Below are positions 8,309 to 17,015 of a DNA stretch of 64,000 nt, in pieces. How positions within the stretch are numbered: position 1 is the first letter of the stretch; each line of letters starts with the position of its first letter. Source of the DNA: Christiangramia sp. OXR-203. Lineage in GTDB: Bacteria > Bacteroidota > Bacteroidia > Flavobacteriales > Flavobacteriaceae. Below the pieces are notes generated by a model that ran no database searches, had not been told where the DNA came from, and saw only the letters and a program-made list of their open reading frames with translations. The translations under genes and the position numbers were made by a program. The stretch is taken from positions 2,852,001 through 2,916,000 of the forward strand of contig NZ_CP139698.1 in assembly GCF_034372165.1 (NCBI RefSeq), read 5' to 3'.

Positions 8309-9277
8309 ATGTCAGTTTTAGTATATATAGAATCAGAAGAAGGAAAATTTAAGAAAGCCTCTTTCGAGGTTGCGTCTTATGCAAAGGAAGTTGCAGGCAT
8401 GCTGGGAACCAGTGTTACTGCGGTAACATTCAATGTTGAGGATGTTTCAGAGCTTGGAAACTACGGGGTTGACAAAGTTTTGAAAGTAAACAACGACAAA
8501 TTGAATAATTTCAATGCTGAAGCATATTCTGATGCCATTAAACAAGCGGTAATTCAGGAAAGCAGCAAGGTCGTAGTTCTTAGCCAGAGTGCGAACAGTA
8601 AATATTTAGCACCACTACTTGCAGTGCACCTGGAAGCAGGTTATGCATCTAATGTTGTGGCATTGCCAGAGAGCGCAGATCCTTTTACAGTTAAAAGAAC
8701 TGCTTTCACGAATAAAGCATTTAATTTCACTAAGATCGATACCGATGTGAAAGTGCTTGGTCTATCCAAGAACGCTTTCGGTCTTAAAAAATCTCAAGGA
8801 GCTGCGACTGCTGAAGATTTTAGCCCGGAACTTTCAGATGAAGATTTCACCGTAAACGTAGAATCTGTAGATAAGGCAACGAATAAGGTAACGATCGCCG
8901 ATGCTGAAACTGTGGTTTCAGGAGGTAGAGGACTTAAAGGTCCTGAAAACTGGGGAATAATCGAAGAAATGGCAGAAATTCTTGGAGCTGCAACTGCATG
9001 TTCCAAACCAGTTAGTGATATGGGTTGGAGACCTCACAGTGAACACGTGGGTCAAACAGGAAAGCCTGTAGCCTCTAATTTATACATTGCAATTGGCGTA
9101 TCTGGTGCAATTCAGCATCTTGCCGGTATTAATGCTGCCAAAACCAAAGTTGTAATTAACAATGATCCTGAAGCGCCTTTCTTCAAAGCTGCAGATTATG
9201 GGGTGGTTGGAGACGCTTTTGAGATCGTACCGAAGCTAAATGAAAAATTGAGGGAATTTAAAGAGAAAAACGCATAA
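8309..9277 (+). CDS. etfA: Electron transfer flavoprotein, alpha subunit
   Basis: 322 residues, the usual length. The N-terminal half is the less conserved alpha/beta domain. The C-terminal FAD-binding domain shows the family signature: VSGGRGLKGPENW at about 208-220, CSKPVSDMGWRPH, VGQTGKPV, then LYIAIGVSGAIQHLAG and VINNDPEAPFFKAADYGVVGD. It partners EtfB. A strong terminator follows 26 bases after the stop, closing the etfBA operon. Confidence 0.96.
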   Translation: MSVLVYIESEEGKFKKASFEVASYAKEVAGMLGTSVTAVTFNVEDVSELGNYGVDKVLKVNNDKLNNFNAEAYSDAIKQAVIQESSKVVVLSQSANSKYLAPLLAVHLEAGYASNVVALPESADPFTVKRTAFTNKAFNFTKIDTDVKVLGLSKNAFGLKKSQGAATAEDFSPELSDEDFTVNVESVDKATNKVTIADAETVVSGGRGLKGPENWGIIEEMAEILGAATACSKPVSDMGWRPHSEHVGQTGKPVASNLYIAIGVSGAIQHLAGINAAKTKVVINNDPEAPFFKAADYGVVGDAFEIVPKLNEKLREFKEKNA

Positions 9278-9303
9278 TTTTTCTAAATTGCGACCCATAA
9301 AAG

Positions 9304-9344
9304 GGCTGTCTAGATCTGGTAATTTTGTCCTTATTTAGACAGCC
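9304..9344 (+). terminator. Intrinsic terminator of etfBA
   Basis: GGCTGTCTA (9304-9312) pairs perfectly with TAGACAGCC (9336-9344), followed by TTTTT. The loop is 23 bases. Confidence 0.8.
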
Positions 9345-9363
9345 TTTTTAATTTTTACGAAGC

Positions 9364-9990
9364 ATGAGTTTAGTTCGTCTGAACATTAAAGGAATATCTT
9401 ACAGTCAAACACAAAATGGAGCTTACGCCCTGATCCTTAACGAGGAGGATGGTGAACGTAAGTTACCAATTGTTATTGGAGCATTTGAAGCACAATCCAT
9501 TGCGATAGCGTTGGAAAAAGAGATCAAACCTCCCAGACCACTTACCCACGATCTTTTCAAAAACTTTTCAGATCGGTTCTCGATCACGGTTAAACAGGTT
9601 ATCATTCACAAACTCGTAGACGGCGTATTTTACTCCAGTCTTATTTGTGAACGTGAAGGTGTCGAGGAAGTTGTGGATGCCCGAACCAGTGATGCAATTG
9701 CACTTGCACTAAGGTTCGATGCCCCTATTTTCACCTACAAAAACATTCTTGATAAAGCTGGAATTTTCCTAAAAGCAGACGAGAGTCAGCGTGCTAAGGA
9801 AATGAAAGATGAAGAGGAAATTATTGAAGAAGAACTTTTACGCGAGGACTTTGAAGTGAAAATGGATAGCGATTCAGGTTTCAGCAAGATGTCACTTGAA
9901 GAACTTAATGAGCTACTTGCCCAGGCTGTAAATCAGGAAGATTACGAAAAAGCCGCTCGTCTAAGGGACGAGATCTCCAAAAGAAAATAA
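9364..9990 (+). CDS. Bifunctional nuclease family (DUF151) protein with C-terminal UVR motif
   Basis: 208 residues. Residues 1-135 are the BFN domain: LPIVIGAFEAQSIAIALE at about 36-53, RPLTHDLF at about 59-66 and DARTSDAIALALR at about 105-117. A family member in plants has been reported to have both RNase and DNase activity; the activity of this one is unknown. Residues ~172-206 form a UvrB/UvrC-type helical hairpin (SLEELNELLAQAVNQEDYEK then AARLRDEI), a protein-protein contact module. The BFN plus UVR layout is common in Bacteroidota. The nupC-like gene begins 7 bases downstream, so the two are co-transcribed. Confidence 0.88.
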   Translation: MSLVRLNIKGISYSQTQNGAYALILNEEDGERKLPIVIGAFEAQSIAIALEKEIKPPRPLTHDLFKNFSDRFSITVKQVIIHKLVDGVFYSSLICEREGVEEVVDARTSDAIALALRFDAPIFTYKNILDKAGIFLKADESQRAKEMKDEEEIIEEELLREDFEVKMDSDSGFSKMSLEELNELLAQAVNQEDYEKAARLRDEISKRK

Positions 9991-9996
9991 TCTATA

Positions 9997-11700
9997 ATGA
10001 ATAAACTCTGGTGTTGCCTGTTTCTGGTCTTAATTTCTATTGCATCAGCTTCTTCACAAACCATTTCCAAATCCTGGACTCTGGAAAATTTAGCTGAATT
10101 TCAAGAGAATTCAGTTTTTCAGGATGTTGAAGAAGTTCATTTTAATGAAGGTAGCTTCCTTTTTCTGGCAAATTCTGAACAGGATACTATTGCTTCCGGG
10201 GACTATCTATATCAAAAGAAATTACTGGTCCTGTTCTATAACTCACCAAAGGATACTATTCAAAATCTCAGGGTGACTGGGATTAGCGATCAAAAACTAA
10301 GCATCAAAGGTAGAGATAACACCTTCGAACTTTCAGCAAAGCCAAAGCTTGCTGAAGATGTGATCCCTGTGAAAGCTGCGAAGCAAATGATACCCAGCCA
10401 GGGAATGTCCACTTCAAGTTTGATTCGAGGCATTCTTGGTATGTTCGTGCTTTTACTCATCGCGTTCCTCTTCAGTAGTAACCGAAAAGCGATTAGCTGG
10501 AAAACTGTTGGTATAGGACTAGGAGCTCAATTAATACTGGCTATTGGTGTTTTAAAGATCACAGTGGTTCAGAAAGTATTCGAATTCGTAGGACAAGTAT
10601 TTGTATTGATCCTTGATTTCACCGCGGCAGGAAGTGAATTTTTACTAGGCGGAATGATGGACGTGGATAGTTTTGGATTTATTTTTCTATTCCAGGTATT
10701 ACCTACCATAATTTTCTTCTCCGCATTAACATCAGTTTTATTCTACCTTGGAGTAATCCAGATCGTTGTAAAAGGTATGGCCTGGGTACTTACCAAATTA
10801 ATGGGAATCTCTGGACCTGAGAGCCTTAGTGTTGCCGGGAACATATTTTTAGGACAAACCGAAGCACCTCTAATGATTAAAGCTTATCTGGAACGTATGA
10901 CCAGGTCTGAAATTCTACTGGTTATGATTGGCGGGATGGCTACTGTAGCCGGAGGTGTACTCGCTGCATATATTGGATTTCTTGGTGGTGATGATCCGGA
11001 ATTAAGACTTCAATTTGCTAAACACCTGCTTGCCGCTTCAGTAATGGCTGCACCTGGTGCTATCGTAATTTCAAAAATTTTATATCCACAACAGGAGGCT
11101 GTAAATACAGATGTAGAAGTTTCTTCAGACAAGATTGGAAGTAATATTCTGGATGCTATAGCAAATGGTACTACTGAAGGTTTAAAACTGGCGGCGAATG
11201 TTGCGGCGATGCTACTAGTCTTCATCGCATTTATCGCCATGATCAATTATATCCTTGGTTATCTAGGTGCGCTTACTACTTTAAACAGTGTCATGGCAGA
11301 ATATACTCCATATTCTAAATTCTCTCTGGAATCGATTTTAGGAATCATCTTTTCTCCTTTGATGTGGGTCATAGGTGTGGCGAAAGAAGATATGATGCTT
11401 ATGGGACAGTTGCTTGGAATTAAACTGGCAGCAAGTGAATTCGTAGGATATGTTCAACTGGCAGACCTTAAAAACCCTGCAAACGCATTAAGCCTGAATT
11501 ACGAAAAGTCGGTCATTATGGCTACTTATATGCTCTGCGGTTTTGCTAATTTCGCTTCGATAGGGATTCAAATTGGCGGAATTGGATCATTAGCTCCAGG
11601 ACAACGTAAAGTTCTTTCTGAATTCGGGATGAAAGCATTAATTGGGGGAACTCTTGCCTCCCTTTTATCTGCTACGATCGCCGGAATGATCATTGGCTAA
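9997..11700 (+). CDS. NupC-type concentrative nucleoside transporter with exported N-terminal domain
   Basis: 567 residues against about 400 for ordinary NupC. Residues ~142-567 are the transporter: several membrane segments, the NIFLGQTEAPLMIKAY signature, PGAIVISKI and a C-terminal region with GFANFASIGIQIGG. It imports nucleosides with Na+ or H+. Residues 1-21 look like a cleavable signal peptide (ending ASASSQ). Residues 22-135 form a soluble domain of short beta strands (FQDVEEVHFNEGSFLFLAN, DTIASGDYLYQKK) reminiscent of a lipocalin-like fold. If the signal is cut, this domain sits in the periplasm before the first membrane helix. Co-transcribed with the BFN gene. Confidence 0.88.
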   Translation: MNKLWCCLFLVLISIASASSQTISKSWTLENLAEFQENSVFQDVEEVHFNEGSFLFLANSEQDTIASGDYLYQKKLLVLFYNSPKDTIQNLRVTGISDQKLSIKGRDNTFELSAKPKLAEDVIPVKAAKQMIPSQGMSTSSLIRGILGMFVLLLIAFLFSSNRKAISWKTVGIGLGAQLILAIGVLKITVVQKVFEFVGQVFVLILDFTAAGSEFLLGGMMDVDSFGFIFLFQVLPTIIFFSALTSVLFYLGVIQIVVKGMAWVLTKLMGISGPESLSVAGNIFLGQTEAPLMIKAYLERMTRSEILLVMIGGMATVAGGVLAAYIGFLGGDDPELRLQFAKHLLAASVMAAPGAIVISKILYPQQEAVNTDVEVSSDKIGSNILDAIANGTTEGLKLAANVAAMLLVFIAFIAMINYILGYLGALTTLNSVMAEYTPYSKFSLESILGIIFSPLMWVIGVAKEDMMLMGQLLGIKLAASEFVGYVQLADLKNPANALSLNYEKSVIMATYMLCGFANFASIGIQIGGIGSLAPGQRKVLSEFGMKALIGGTLASLLSATIAGMIIG

Positions 11701-11814
11701 CAGCCTAATTTTTAGAAAACTTTGTAATTTCATTTTTTTTCAGAATCCTTATATATTCTAAATTACACGTTGCCGAAGTATGGCCTTAAGTATATTAGTA
11801 TAAATAAGAATCAA

Positions 11815-12798
11815 ATGAGTGAAGAAAAAGCAAGTAAATCTAATAACCGCGGACGAGAAGCAACAAAACCGCACCAAATTCCAATAGCTGGTTGGAAAGA
11901 TATTGGAAAAAGGGTTTTTGCCCAAATGAAACTAGATCATGTGCAAATTGTTGCTGCCGGTGTAGCATTCTATTTCTTTCTGGCTCTTTTTCCAACGATA
12001 GTTGCAGCTATCTCGATTTACAGTTTAGTGTTAGAACCTTCTCAAATTCAAGAGCAATTTGACAACCTAAGTTTGATGCTTCCACAACAAGCATTCGGTA
12101 TGATATCTGAAATATTGACACCGGTTTTAGAACAATCTACTTCAGAATTAGGATGGGGACTGGTTATCAGCATTCTGATAAGTTTATGGAGTGCGAATAA
12201 GGGAACCAGTGCTCTATTTGAGGGCATTAATATTGCCTACGATGAAAATGATGACCGTGGGATCATCAAAAAAAACCTTCTTACATTACTTTTTACATTA
12301 GCTGCAGTGGTAATTGGATTTCTTAGTTTACTGATTGTAATCTTCTTTCCCTTGTTAATTGGAAAAGTTGGATTACCTATACAAATAGAGAATATCTTGG
12401 ACTGGTCCAGATGGATTGTCCTTGCTATTGTACTTGTATTAAGCTTAAGTATGATTTATAAAATCGCACCAAACAGGAATAATCCACAATTTGGATGGGT
12501 AAGCTGGGGAGCAATTTTTGGCACAGTAGTGTGGATCCTTGGTTCTATTCTATTCTCTTGGTATGTGCAGAATTTTGGAAGTTACGATGATCTCTACGGC
12601 AGTTTTGCAGCCGTAGTAATCTTAATGCTATGGTTATTCCTAACTGCATTTATAGTCCTAATTGGTGCTGAAATAAATTCTGAAATGGAACACCAAACGA
12701 GGTACGATACAACGATTGGAAAGGATATGCCACTAGGCAAGAGGAATGCTTACCATGCAGATCATGTCGCGGGTGAAGATGAAGATGTAAAAACCTAA
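11815..12798 (+). CDS. YihY/BrkB family membrane protein
   Basis: 327 residues from the ATG at 11815; an in-frame TTG at 11770 would add 15 unlikely residues. The N-terminal ~40 residues are polar. Then come about six membrane segments with family marks VAAGVAFYFFLALFPTIVA, LWSANKGTSALFEGIN, PNRNNPQFGWVSWGAIFGT and the C-terminal YGSFAAVVILMLWL, then LIGAEIN. The family was once called ribonuclease BN by mistake; its true role, possibly export of small molecules or envelope function, is unsettled. The tail is hydrophilic. It ends at a bidirectional terminator. Confidence 0.9.
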   Translation: MSEEKASKSNNRGREATKPHQIPIAGWKDIGKRVFAQMKLDHVQIVAAGVAFYFFLALFPTIVAAISIYSLVLEPSQIQEQFDNLSLMLPQQAFGMISEILTPVLEQSTSELGWGLVISILISLWSANKGTSALFEGINIAYDENDDRGIIKKNLLTLLFTLAAVVIGFLSLLIVIFFPLLIGKVGLPIQIENILDWSRWIVLAIVLVLSLSMIYKIAPNRNNPQFGWVSWGAIFGTVVWILGSILFSWYVQNFGSYDDLYGSFAAVVILMLWLFLTAFIVLIGAEINSEMEHQTRYDTTIGKDMPLGKRNAYHADHVAGEDEDVKT

Positions 12799-12842
12799 AA
12801 AATAATCAGTAATTCTACTATATAACATCAGTACCCATATAT

Positions 12843-12879
12843 AAAAAAAGTCGTCCAAATTATCTGAACGACTTTTTTT
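12843..12879. terminator. Bidirectional terminator between convergent genes
   Basis: AAAAAAAGTCGTCCA (12843-12857) pairs with TGAACGACTTTTTTT (12865-12879) with one G-T wobble. It has A and T tracts on both sides and serves both the YihY gene and the coiled-coil gene facing it. Confidence 0.85.
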
Positions 12880-12898
12880 TTGTTCCTTGTATTAAGTA

Positions 12899-14650
12899 CT
12901 AGAACAATGTAAGCAAGCTACCTCCAATTGCTGCACAGGCTGAAAATACGGCACTAACTACTAACCACCAGGCTGCAGATGCTGCAGTCTCGCGAGCATG
13001 TTCTGCCTGAATCACTGCTTTTCTCTCTACCATTTTTAATCGACCTTTAGCCGTGTCTTCAATCTTCTGAATTCTATCTAATACATTATTGCGTGCTTCT
13101 TCAACAGAATTTGCTACCTTATCAATATCCTTACGATCTATTTTAGTATTGTTCGTAATTAAAGCGATTATATCGTCTTTATCAGCATTTTGCAATCTAC
13201 TTTTCACCACATCAAGGCTGTCTTTTTGATTATCCATTTTATTCTGAATAATATGTGTTAGATCTGAAAAGTTGAAATTTGAGCTTCCTCTACCACTTCC
13301 AAGACCTGAAAGTATACTTTGTACCTGCTCTTTTATTTCAGTAACAACACCATCATCATTGGAATTTCCATTAAGTTCCACTTGTACTCTACGGATAGTT
13401 TTCTCAATTTTATCAGCATATTTTTCAGCCTGAATGCGGTCCAGAGAAGTATTTCGAGACACCAGTTCCACAATGGTATCACGATCAAGTTCTTCCATTT
13501 TCTGACCAATTTTATTAGCTTCAACCTTCGGATTTTTCACAATCTCTTTAACTCGCTGATCCAAAGACTGACTATCCATATCTCCAGAACCTTCAGTAGA
13601 AATGAAATCTTTGATCTTATCTATATAAGAACCTACTTGTTCTTCTTCCGCAGGCGTTAATGTTGCAATTACTTTCTGAACTTTTTCTTCTTTATTATCA
13701 CCTTCACCGTATGCTTCTTTTAATTCCTTCTGAAGTTTTTTAAGTTGTTCAGTTTTACTTTTTCCTTCTTCAGAATTATCATTTGAAGCTTCTCCAATCG
13801 CATTGTTCAATACACTCTGCACAGCCATCCATTTACCCGGACTACTACCGCCGCTGCTATCCGAACTACTTTGCTTATTAGACTTCTCTACTGAATCATC
13901 TACGATTTTTTCAATATCATTTTTCACCTTATCGTAGTTAGGTACTTTTTGATCAAATTTTGTGAAAAACTCGTCCACTGCGCTATCGAGCATATTAGAA
14001 TCAAATCCATTCTGGAATTCTTTACGAACTTTTTCGATAGTATGATCTGCTACGTGCTCAACTTTTGAAGCTTCAGATGGAGAAAACATATCCTTCACCG
14101 CGCTTGCAGAAGATCGTAATCCAGAAGTTGCTGCGTTTATTAGTCCACCAACAAAAGTGTTAACTACTTTAGTTTCAAGATAAAAAAGTAGAATAAAAAA
14201 GGTTGCCCAAATTACAAGTGCAAGTGTAACAGCCATTAACGGATTGGCAACAAGACTAAGATTCATGGCAAAAGCAGTAGCTCCAAATAAAGAGCTCGCC
14301 ACGGTTAGTGTACTCCAAATTCCAAATGCGGTAGTAACCATAGTTCCTGTAGAACCTGAGCTATCATCATTATCTTTATCATTTCTGTCTTTAAAATTAT
14401 GCTTTCCAGCTGTATGATTTTTACTTTCTACATAAGATTTTTTTACATCTCCTATCGCAGTTATTCCCGCTGCTACAGAAAGCGCAGTAAGAATAAACTG
14501 AAATCCAAGTGCCAGAATCACACCGGCGATTACCGTGATAAAAAATTGTGGAGTAATAATTGTCTCTGCTAAAACTCCGAGTTCATTTTCCTGTGCATAA
14601 GTTGACATTCCGGAAATCAAAAAAAGGAATGAAATTGCTAGTTTTCTCAT
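12899..14650 (-). CDS. Unrecognised membrane protein with long coiled-coil region
   Basis: 583 residues from the ATG at 14650, which begins a signal peptide (MRKLAISFLFLISGMSTYAQ). Three hydrophobic segments follow (roughly 30-60, 100-125 and 135-160). Then about 380 polar, charged residues (roughly 165-545) contain heptad-like helices, a Ser-rich linker (SSDSSGGSSPG) and two similar stretches with IVELVSRNTSLDRIQAEK and IIALITNNTKIDRKDIDK. The latter look like an internal duplication of a helical unit. A final membrane segment (AAWWLVVSAVFSACAAIGG) closes the protein. I do not recognise the family. The layout suggests a large loop or filament anchored at both ends in the inner membrane. It stands alone, with thyA divergent. 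Confidence 0.75.
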   Translation of the reverse strand: MRKLAISFLFLISGMSTYAQENELGVLAETIITPQFFITVIAGVILALGFQFILTALSVAAGITAIGDVKKSYVESKNHTAGKHNFKDRNDKDNDDSSGSTGTMVTTAFGIWSTLTVASSLFGATAFAMNLSLVANPLMAVTLALVIWATFFILLFYLETKVVNTFVGGLINAATSGLRSSASAVKDMFSPSEASKVEHVADHTIEKVRKEFQNGFDSNMLDSAVDEFFTKFDQKVPNYDKVKNDIEKIVDDSVEKSNKQSSSDSSGGSSPGKWMAVQSVLNNAIGEASNDNSEEGKSKTEQLKKLQKELKEAYGEGDNKEEKVQKVIATLTPAEEEQVGSYIDKIKDFISTEGSGDMDSQSLDQRVKEIVKNPKVEANKIGQKMEELDRDTIVELVSRNTSLDRIQAEKYADKIEKTIRRVQVELNGNSNDDGVVTEIKEQVQSILSGLGSGRGSSNFNFSDLTHIIQNKMDNQKDSLDVVKSRLQNADKDDIIALITNNTKIDRKDIDKVANSVEEARNNVLDRIQKIEDTAKGRLKMVERKAVIQAEHARETAASAAWWLVVSAVFSACAAIGGSLLTLF

Positions 14651-14712
14651 AATTATTTTTTTGTGGTTGATTAACAATGTTACAATCATAGGTATGGAAA
14701 AGATGTTTAAAC

Positions 14713-14728
14713 ATAGTTAATTAACTAT
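14713..14728. promoter_or_regulatory. 16-base perfect palindrome between coiled-coil gene and thyA
   Basis: ATAGTTAATTAACTAT is fully self-complementary and lies 62 bases upstream of the minus-strand ATG. It is AT-only except two G/C pairs. It may be an operator or a promoter-proximal hairpin; it is followed on the plus strand by a T tract. Function unknown. Confidence 0.35.
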
Positions 14729-14780
14729 TTTTTAGAATAATGGCTAGCTTAGACTTTCTCGAGTTGATAAGTCCATAAAA

Positions 14781-14811
14781 TTGGATCATTAATACGCATG
14801 ATATACTTTTG
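14781..14811 (+). promoter_or_regulatory. thyA promoter, Bacteroidota type
   Basis: TTG at 14781-14783, a 20-base spacer, then TACTTTTG at 14804-14811. This fits the Bacteroidota primary-sigma consensus TTG-N17-23-TAnnTTTG exactly. It lies about 38 bases before the thyA ATG. Confidence 0.7.
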
Positions 14812-14848
14812 CTATTTGTTATTTTAGAGCTATCGAAATTCTTCACAA

Positions 14849-15673
14849 ATGAAACAATACCACGATCTTCTTAAACATGTACTTGAAACGGGTGCTCAAA
14901 AAGGTGACAGAACCGGCACTGGAACAAAAAGTGTTTTCGGTTACCAGATGCGCTTCGATCTCAGCAAAGGCTTCCCTATGGTTACTACCAAAAAGCTTCA
15001 TTTAAAATCGATTATTTACGAATTATTGTGGTTTCTAAAAGGAGATACGAATATTAAATACCTTAAAGATAATGGCGTACGAATATGGAACGAATGGGCA
15101 GATGAAAACGGTGATCTTGGCCCTGTATATGGACATCAATGGAGAAACTGGAATAGCGAAGAGATTGACCAGATCAAGGAGATTGTAGAGACATTAAAAA
15201 CAAATCCTAATAGTCGAAGAATGCTGGTTTCTGCCTGGAATCCTTCAGTATTACCAGATACTTCTGTTTCATTTTCAGAAAATGTAGCGAATGGTAAGGC
15301 TGCCTTACCTCCATGTCATGCATTCTTCCAGTTTTATGTGGCAGACGGCAAACTATCCTGCCAGTTATACCAGAGAAGTGCAGATATTTTTCTAGGAGTT
15401 CCTTTTAATATTGCATCTTATGCCTTACTCACCATGATGATGGCACAGGTATGTGGATATGAAGCGGGTGATTTTATTCATACTTTTGGTGATGCTCATA
15501 TCTATAGCAACCATATGGAGCAGGTGGAACTTCAGTTGAGCAGAGAACCCAGAGAACTTCCTCAAATGAAACTAAATCCTGAAATAAAAAACATCTTTGA
15601 TTTTACTTTTGAAGATTTCAGTTTAGAAAACTATGATCCACATCCGGCAATCAAAGGTAAAGTAGCAGTTTAA
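14849..15673 (+). CDS. thyA: Thymidylate synthase
   Basis: 274 residues, the standard ThyA length. It methylates dUMP to dTMP with methylene-tetrahydrofolate, giving dihydrofolate. Visible marks: [20 protein letters not shown] at about 20-39 with phosphate-binding Arg, [15 protein letters not shown], the catalytic cysteine in [30 protein letters not shown] and [10 protein letters not shown]. The dihydrofolate it makes is recycled by FolA, whose gene is at 21528 but in another operon. It has a good promoter of its own. Confidence 0.97.
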   Translation: MKQYHDLLKHVLETGAQKGDRTGTGTKSVFGYQMRFDLSKGFPMVTTKKLHLKSIIYELLWFLKGDTNIKYLKDNGVRIWNEWADENGDLGPVYGHQWRNWNSEEIDQIKEIVETLKTNPNSRRMLVSAWNPSVLPDTSVSFSENVANGKAALPPCHAFFQFYVADGKLSCQLYQRSADIFLGVPFNIASYALLTMMMAQVCGYEAGDFIHTFGDAHIYSNHMEQVELQLSREPRELPQMKLNPEIKNIFDFTFEDFSLENYDPHPAIKGKVAV

Positions 15674-15743
15674 TAGTCAGAATATTTTTCAGTCCATCGT
15701 GGCGAGATAATTGCAATCTTTAGAATGAACCAAAATTGAGAAT

Positions 15744-16154
15744 ATGAAAAATATATTTCTAGTAGCATTATTATTTATAGGATTTGGAGCCTTCGCTCAA
15801 GACGATGTTTCCGTAGAAGGAAATACAGTTTCTATGAAAGAGACTGCGCCTGTCTGGCCTGGTTGCGAAGCAAGTGAAGACACAAAAACCTGTTTCAATT
15901 CCATGTTAATGAAACATATCAAGGAAAACTACAAGTATCCAAAAAATGAAAAGGGCGAATACATTAGAGGAAAAGCAACAGTTTCATTAGTTGTAAACGA
16001 AGAAGGAAAAGTGGTAGTTAAAGAAGTCACTGGAAAGCATCCAAAGATCAATAAGGAAGCAAAAAGAATGATCGAAGCGATACCAACGATGACACCAGGA
16101 CAGCTAGCTGGCAAGCCTAGAGCGATTAGCTACAAAATCCCCTTAACTTTCTAA
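15744..16154 (+). CDS. Secreted TonB_C-like domain protein (one domain)
   Basis: 136 residues. Residues 1-19 are a signal peptide (MKNIFLVALLFIGFGAFAQ). The mature part holds one domain with the pattern PVWPGCEASEDTKTCFNSML, then KGEYIRGKATVSLVVNEEGK and IEAIPTMTPGQLAGKP. This matches the TonB C-terminal fold seen in many Bacteroidota proteins annotated as energy transducer TonB. There is no N-terminal membrane anchor and no proline-rich stalk, so it cannot be a classical ExbBD-linked TonB. Two cysteines nine residues apart may form a disulphide. The next gene starts immediately after its stop codon. Confidence 0.8.
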   Translation: MKNIFLVALLFIGFGAFAQDDVSVEGNTVSMKETAPVWPGCEASEDTKTCFNSMLMKHIKENYKYPKNEKGEYIRGKATVSLVVNEEGKVVVKEVTGKHPKINKEAKRMIEAIPTMTPGQLAGKPRAISYKIPLTF

Positions 16155-16925
16155 ATGAAACTCATAAGTTTTCTAAGTTTACTCTTTCTATTCACAAACT
16201 CTATTCAGTCTCAAAATCCTGAAATAGTTCCATGGGATGAAGTGGATAAAATTCCAGTTTTTGTGGGTTGCTCAGAATCTGGAAATAGCGGTATGTGTTC
16301 TAAGAAAGCATTTATTGATTTTGTGATCAATCAATTTAATCAAGAATTGATTTCAGAATCTGAGTCTGCTTATACCTTAAACTTTAGGATCATCATTGGT
16401 ACAGATGGCAAACTGCGATGGTCATCTGTAAAAGGTAATAATGACGAGATAGAATTGGAAGGACGTAGGATCTTATCCAGTTTACCCACCTATAGTCCAG
16501 GATTAGTAAAGGATCAGCCGGTAAATGTTATGGTTTCGTATAGGATTGAATTAGAGAAACAAAATGATATCTCAAATATTAAATCTGTAGATATCCCGCC
16601 TATCCCTCGTGATTGTGAGAATAATGAAGATAAAAGAATTTGTTTGGCTGAAAACATTTCGCGTTATGTCAATAGATCTTTCAATACTGATATTCTGAGA
16701 TCAAAGAAAAAAGGCAACTCAATATTCAGAACTACAGTGCATTTTGTCATTAACGATCAAGGTAAAATTGTTGATGTGACAGCAGATGGAGAAAATGAAG
16801 TATTCAACCAGGAAGCTATTCGAGTATTAAGTACTATTCCTTCCATGCAACCGGCAATACTCAATGACAAACCTGTAGCGGTGACTTATAGCCTGCCAGT
16901 TGCAGTCGGAATCTCAAGTAACTAA
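16155..16925 (+). CDS. Secreted protein with two TonB_C-like domains
   Basis: 256 residues, with a signal peptide at about 1-19. Two tandem domains resemble the single one in the preceding gene. The first (~25-135) has VFVGCSESGNSGMCSKKAF and LSSLPTYSPGLVKDQPVN. The second (~148-252) has IPRDCENNEDKRICLAENI and LSTIPSMQPAILNDKPVAV. Each keeps the paired cysteines and the IP[ST]MxP-type core. The start ATG follows the upstream stop with no gap, so the pair is co-translated. The pair looks like a local duplication series of three domains. No membrane anchor is seen; a periplasmic location is inferred. Function unknown. Confidence 0.78.
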   Translation: MKLISFLSLLFLFTNSIQSQNPEIVPWDEVDKIPVFVGCSESGNSGMCSKKAFIDFVINQFNQELISESESAYTLNFRIIIGTDGKLRWSSVKGNNDEIELEGRRILSSLPTYSPGLVKDQPVNVMVSYRIELEKQNDISNIKSVDIPPIPRDCENNEDKRICLAENISRYVNRSFNTDILRSKKKGNSIFRTTVHFVINDQGKIVDVTADGENEVFNQEAIRVLSTIPSMQPAILNDKPVAVTYSLPVAVGISSN

Positions 16926-16984
16926 CACTTTAACTCGACCTTAACGAGCTACTTGCAAGCTCATTTTGAAAAATTTGTAAATTT

Positions 16985-17010
16985 GAGTGATACCAAAAAG
17001 TATCGCTCAT
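16985..17010 (+). promoter_or_regulatory. Hairpin with T-run just before egtB start
   Basis: GAGTGATAC (16985-16993) pairs with GTATCGCTC (17000-17008) with one G-T wobble and a 6-base loop. It is followed by ATTTTTTATG, in which the ATG is the egtB start at 17016. It has terminator form, so it may end the TonB_C operon or attenuate egtB. A shorter hairpin (GAGCT/AGCTC, 16947-16963) lies just upstream. Confidence 0.5.
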
Positions 17011-17015
17011 TTTTT

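Noticed and set aside
11770-11814. TTG-started extension of the YihY gene
   Set aside because: The added 15 residues have no family likeness; ATG at 11815 fits better.
13319-13660. Plus-strand frame opposite the coiled-coil gene
   Set aside because: Its composition is the reverse of a Glu/Lys-rich helix gene; a shadow only.
16953-17015. TTG-started extension of egtB
   Set aside because: It would code through a terminator-like hairpin; the ATG at 17016 begins where family members begin.
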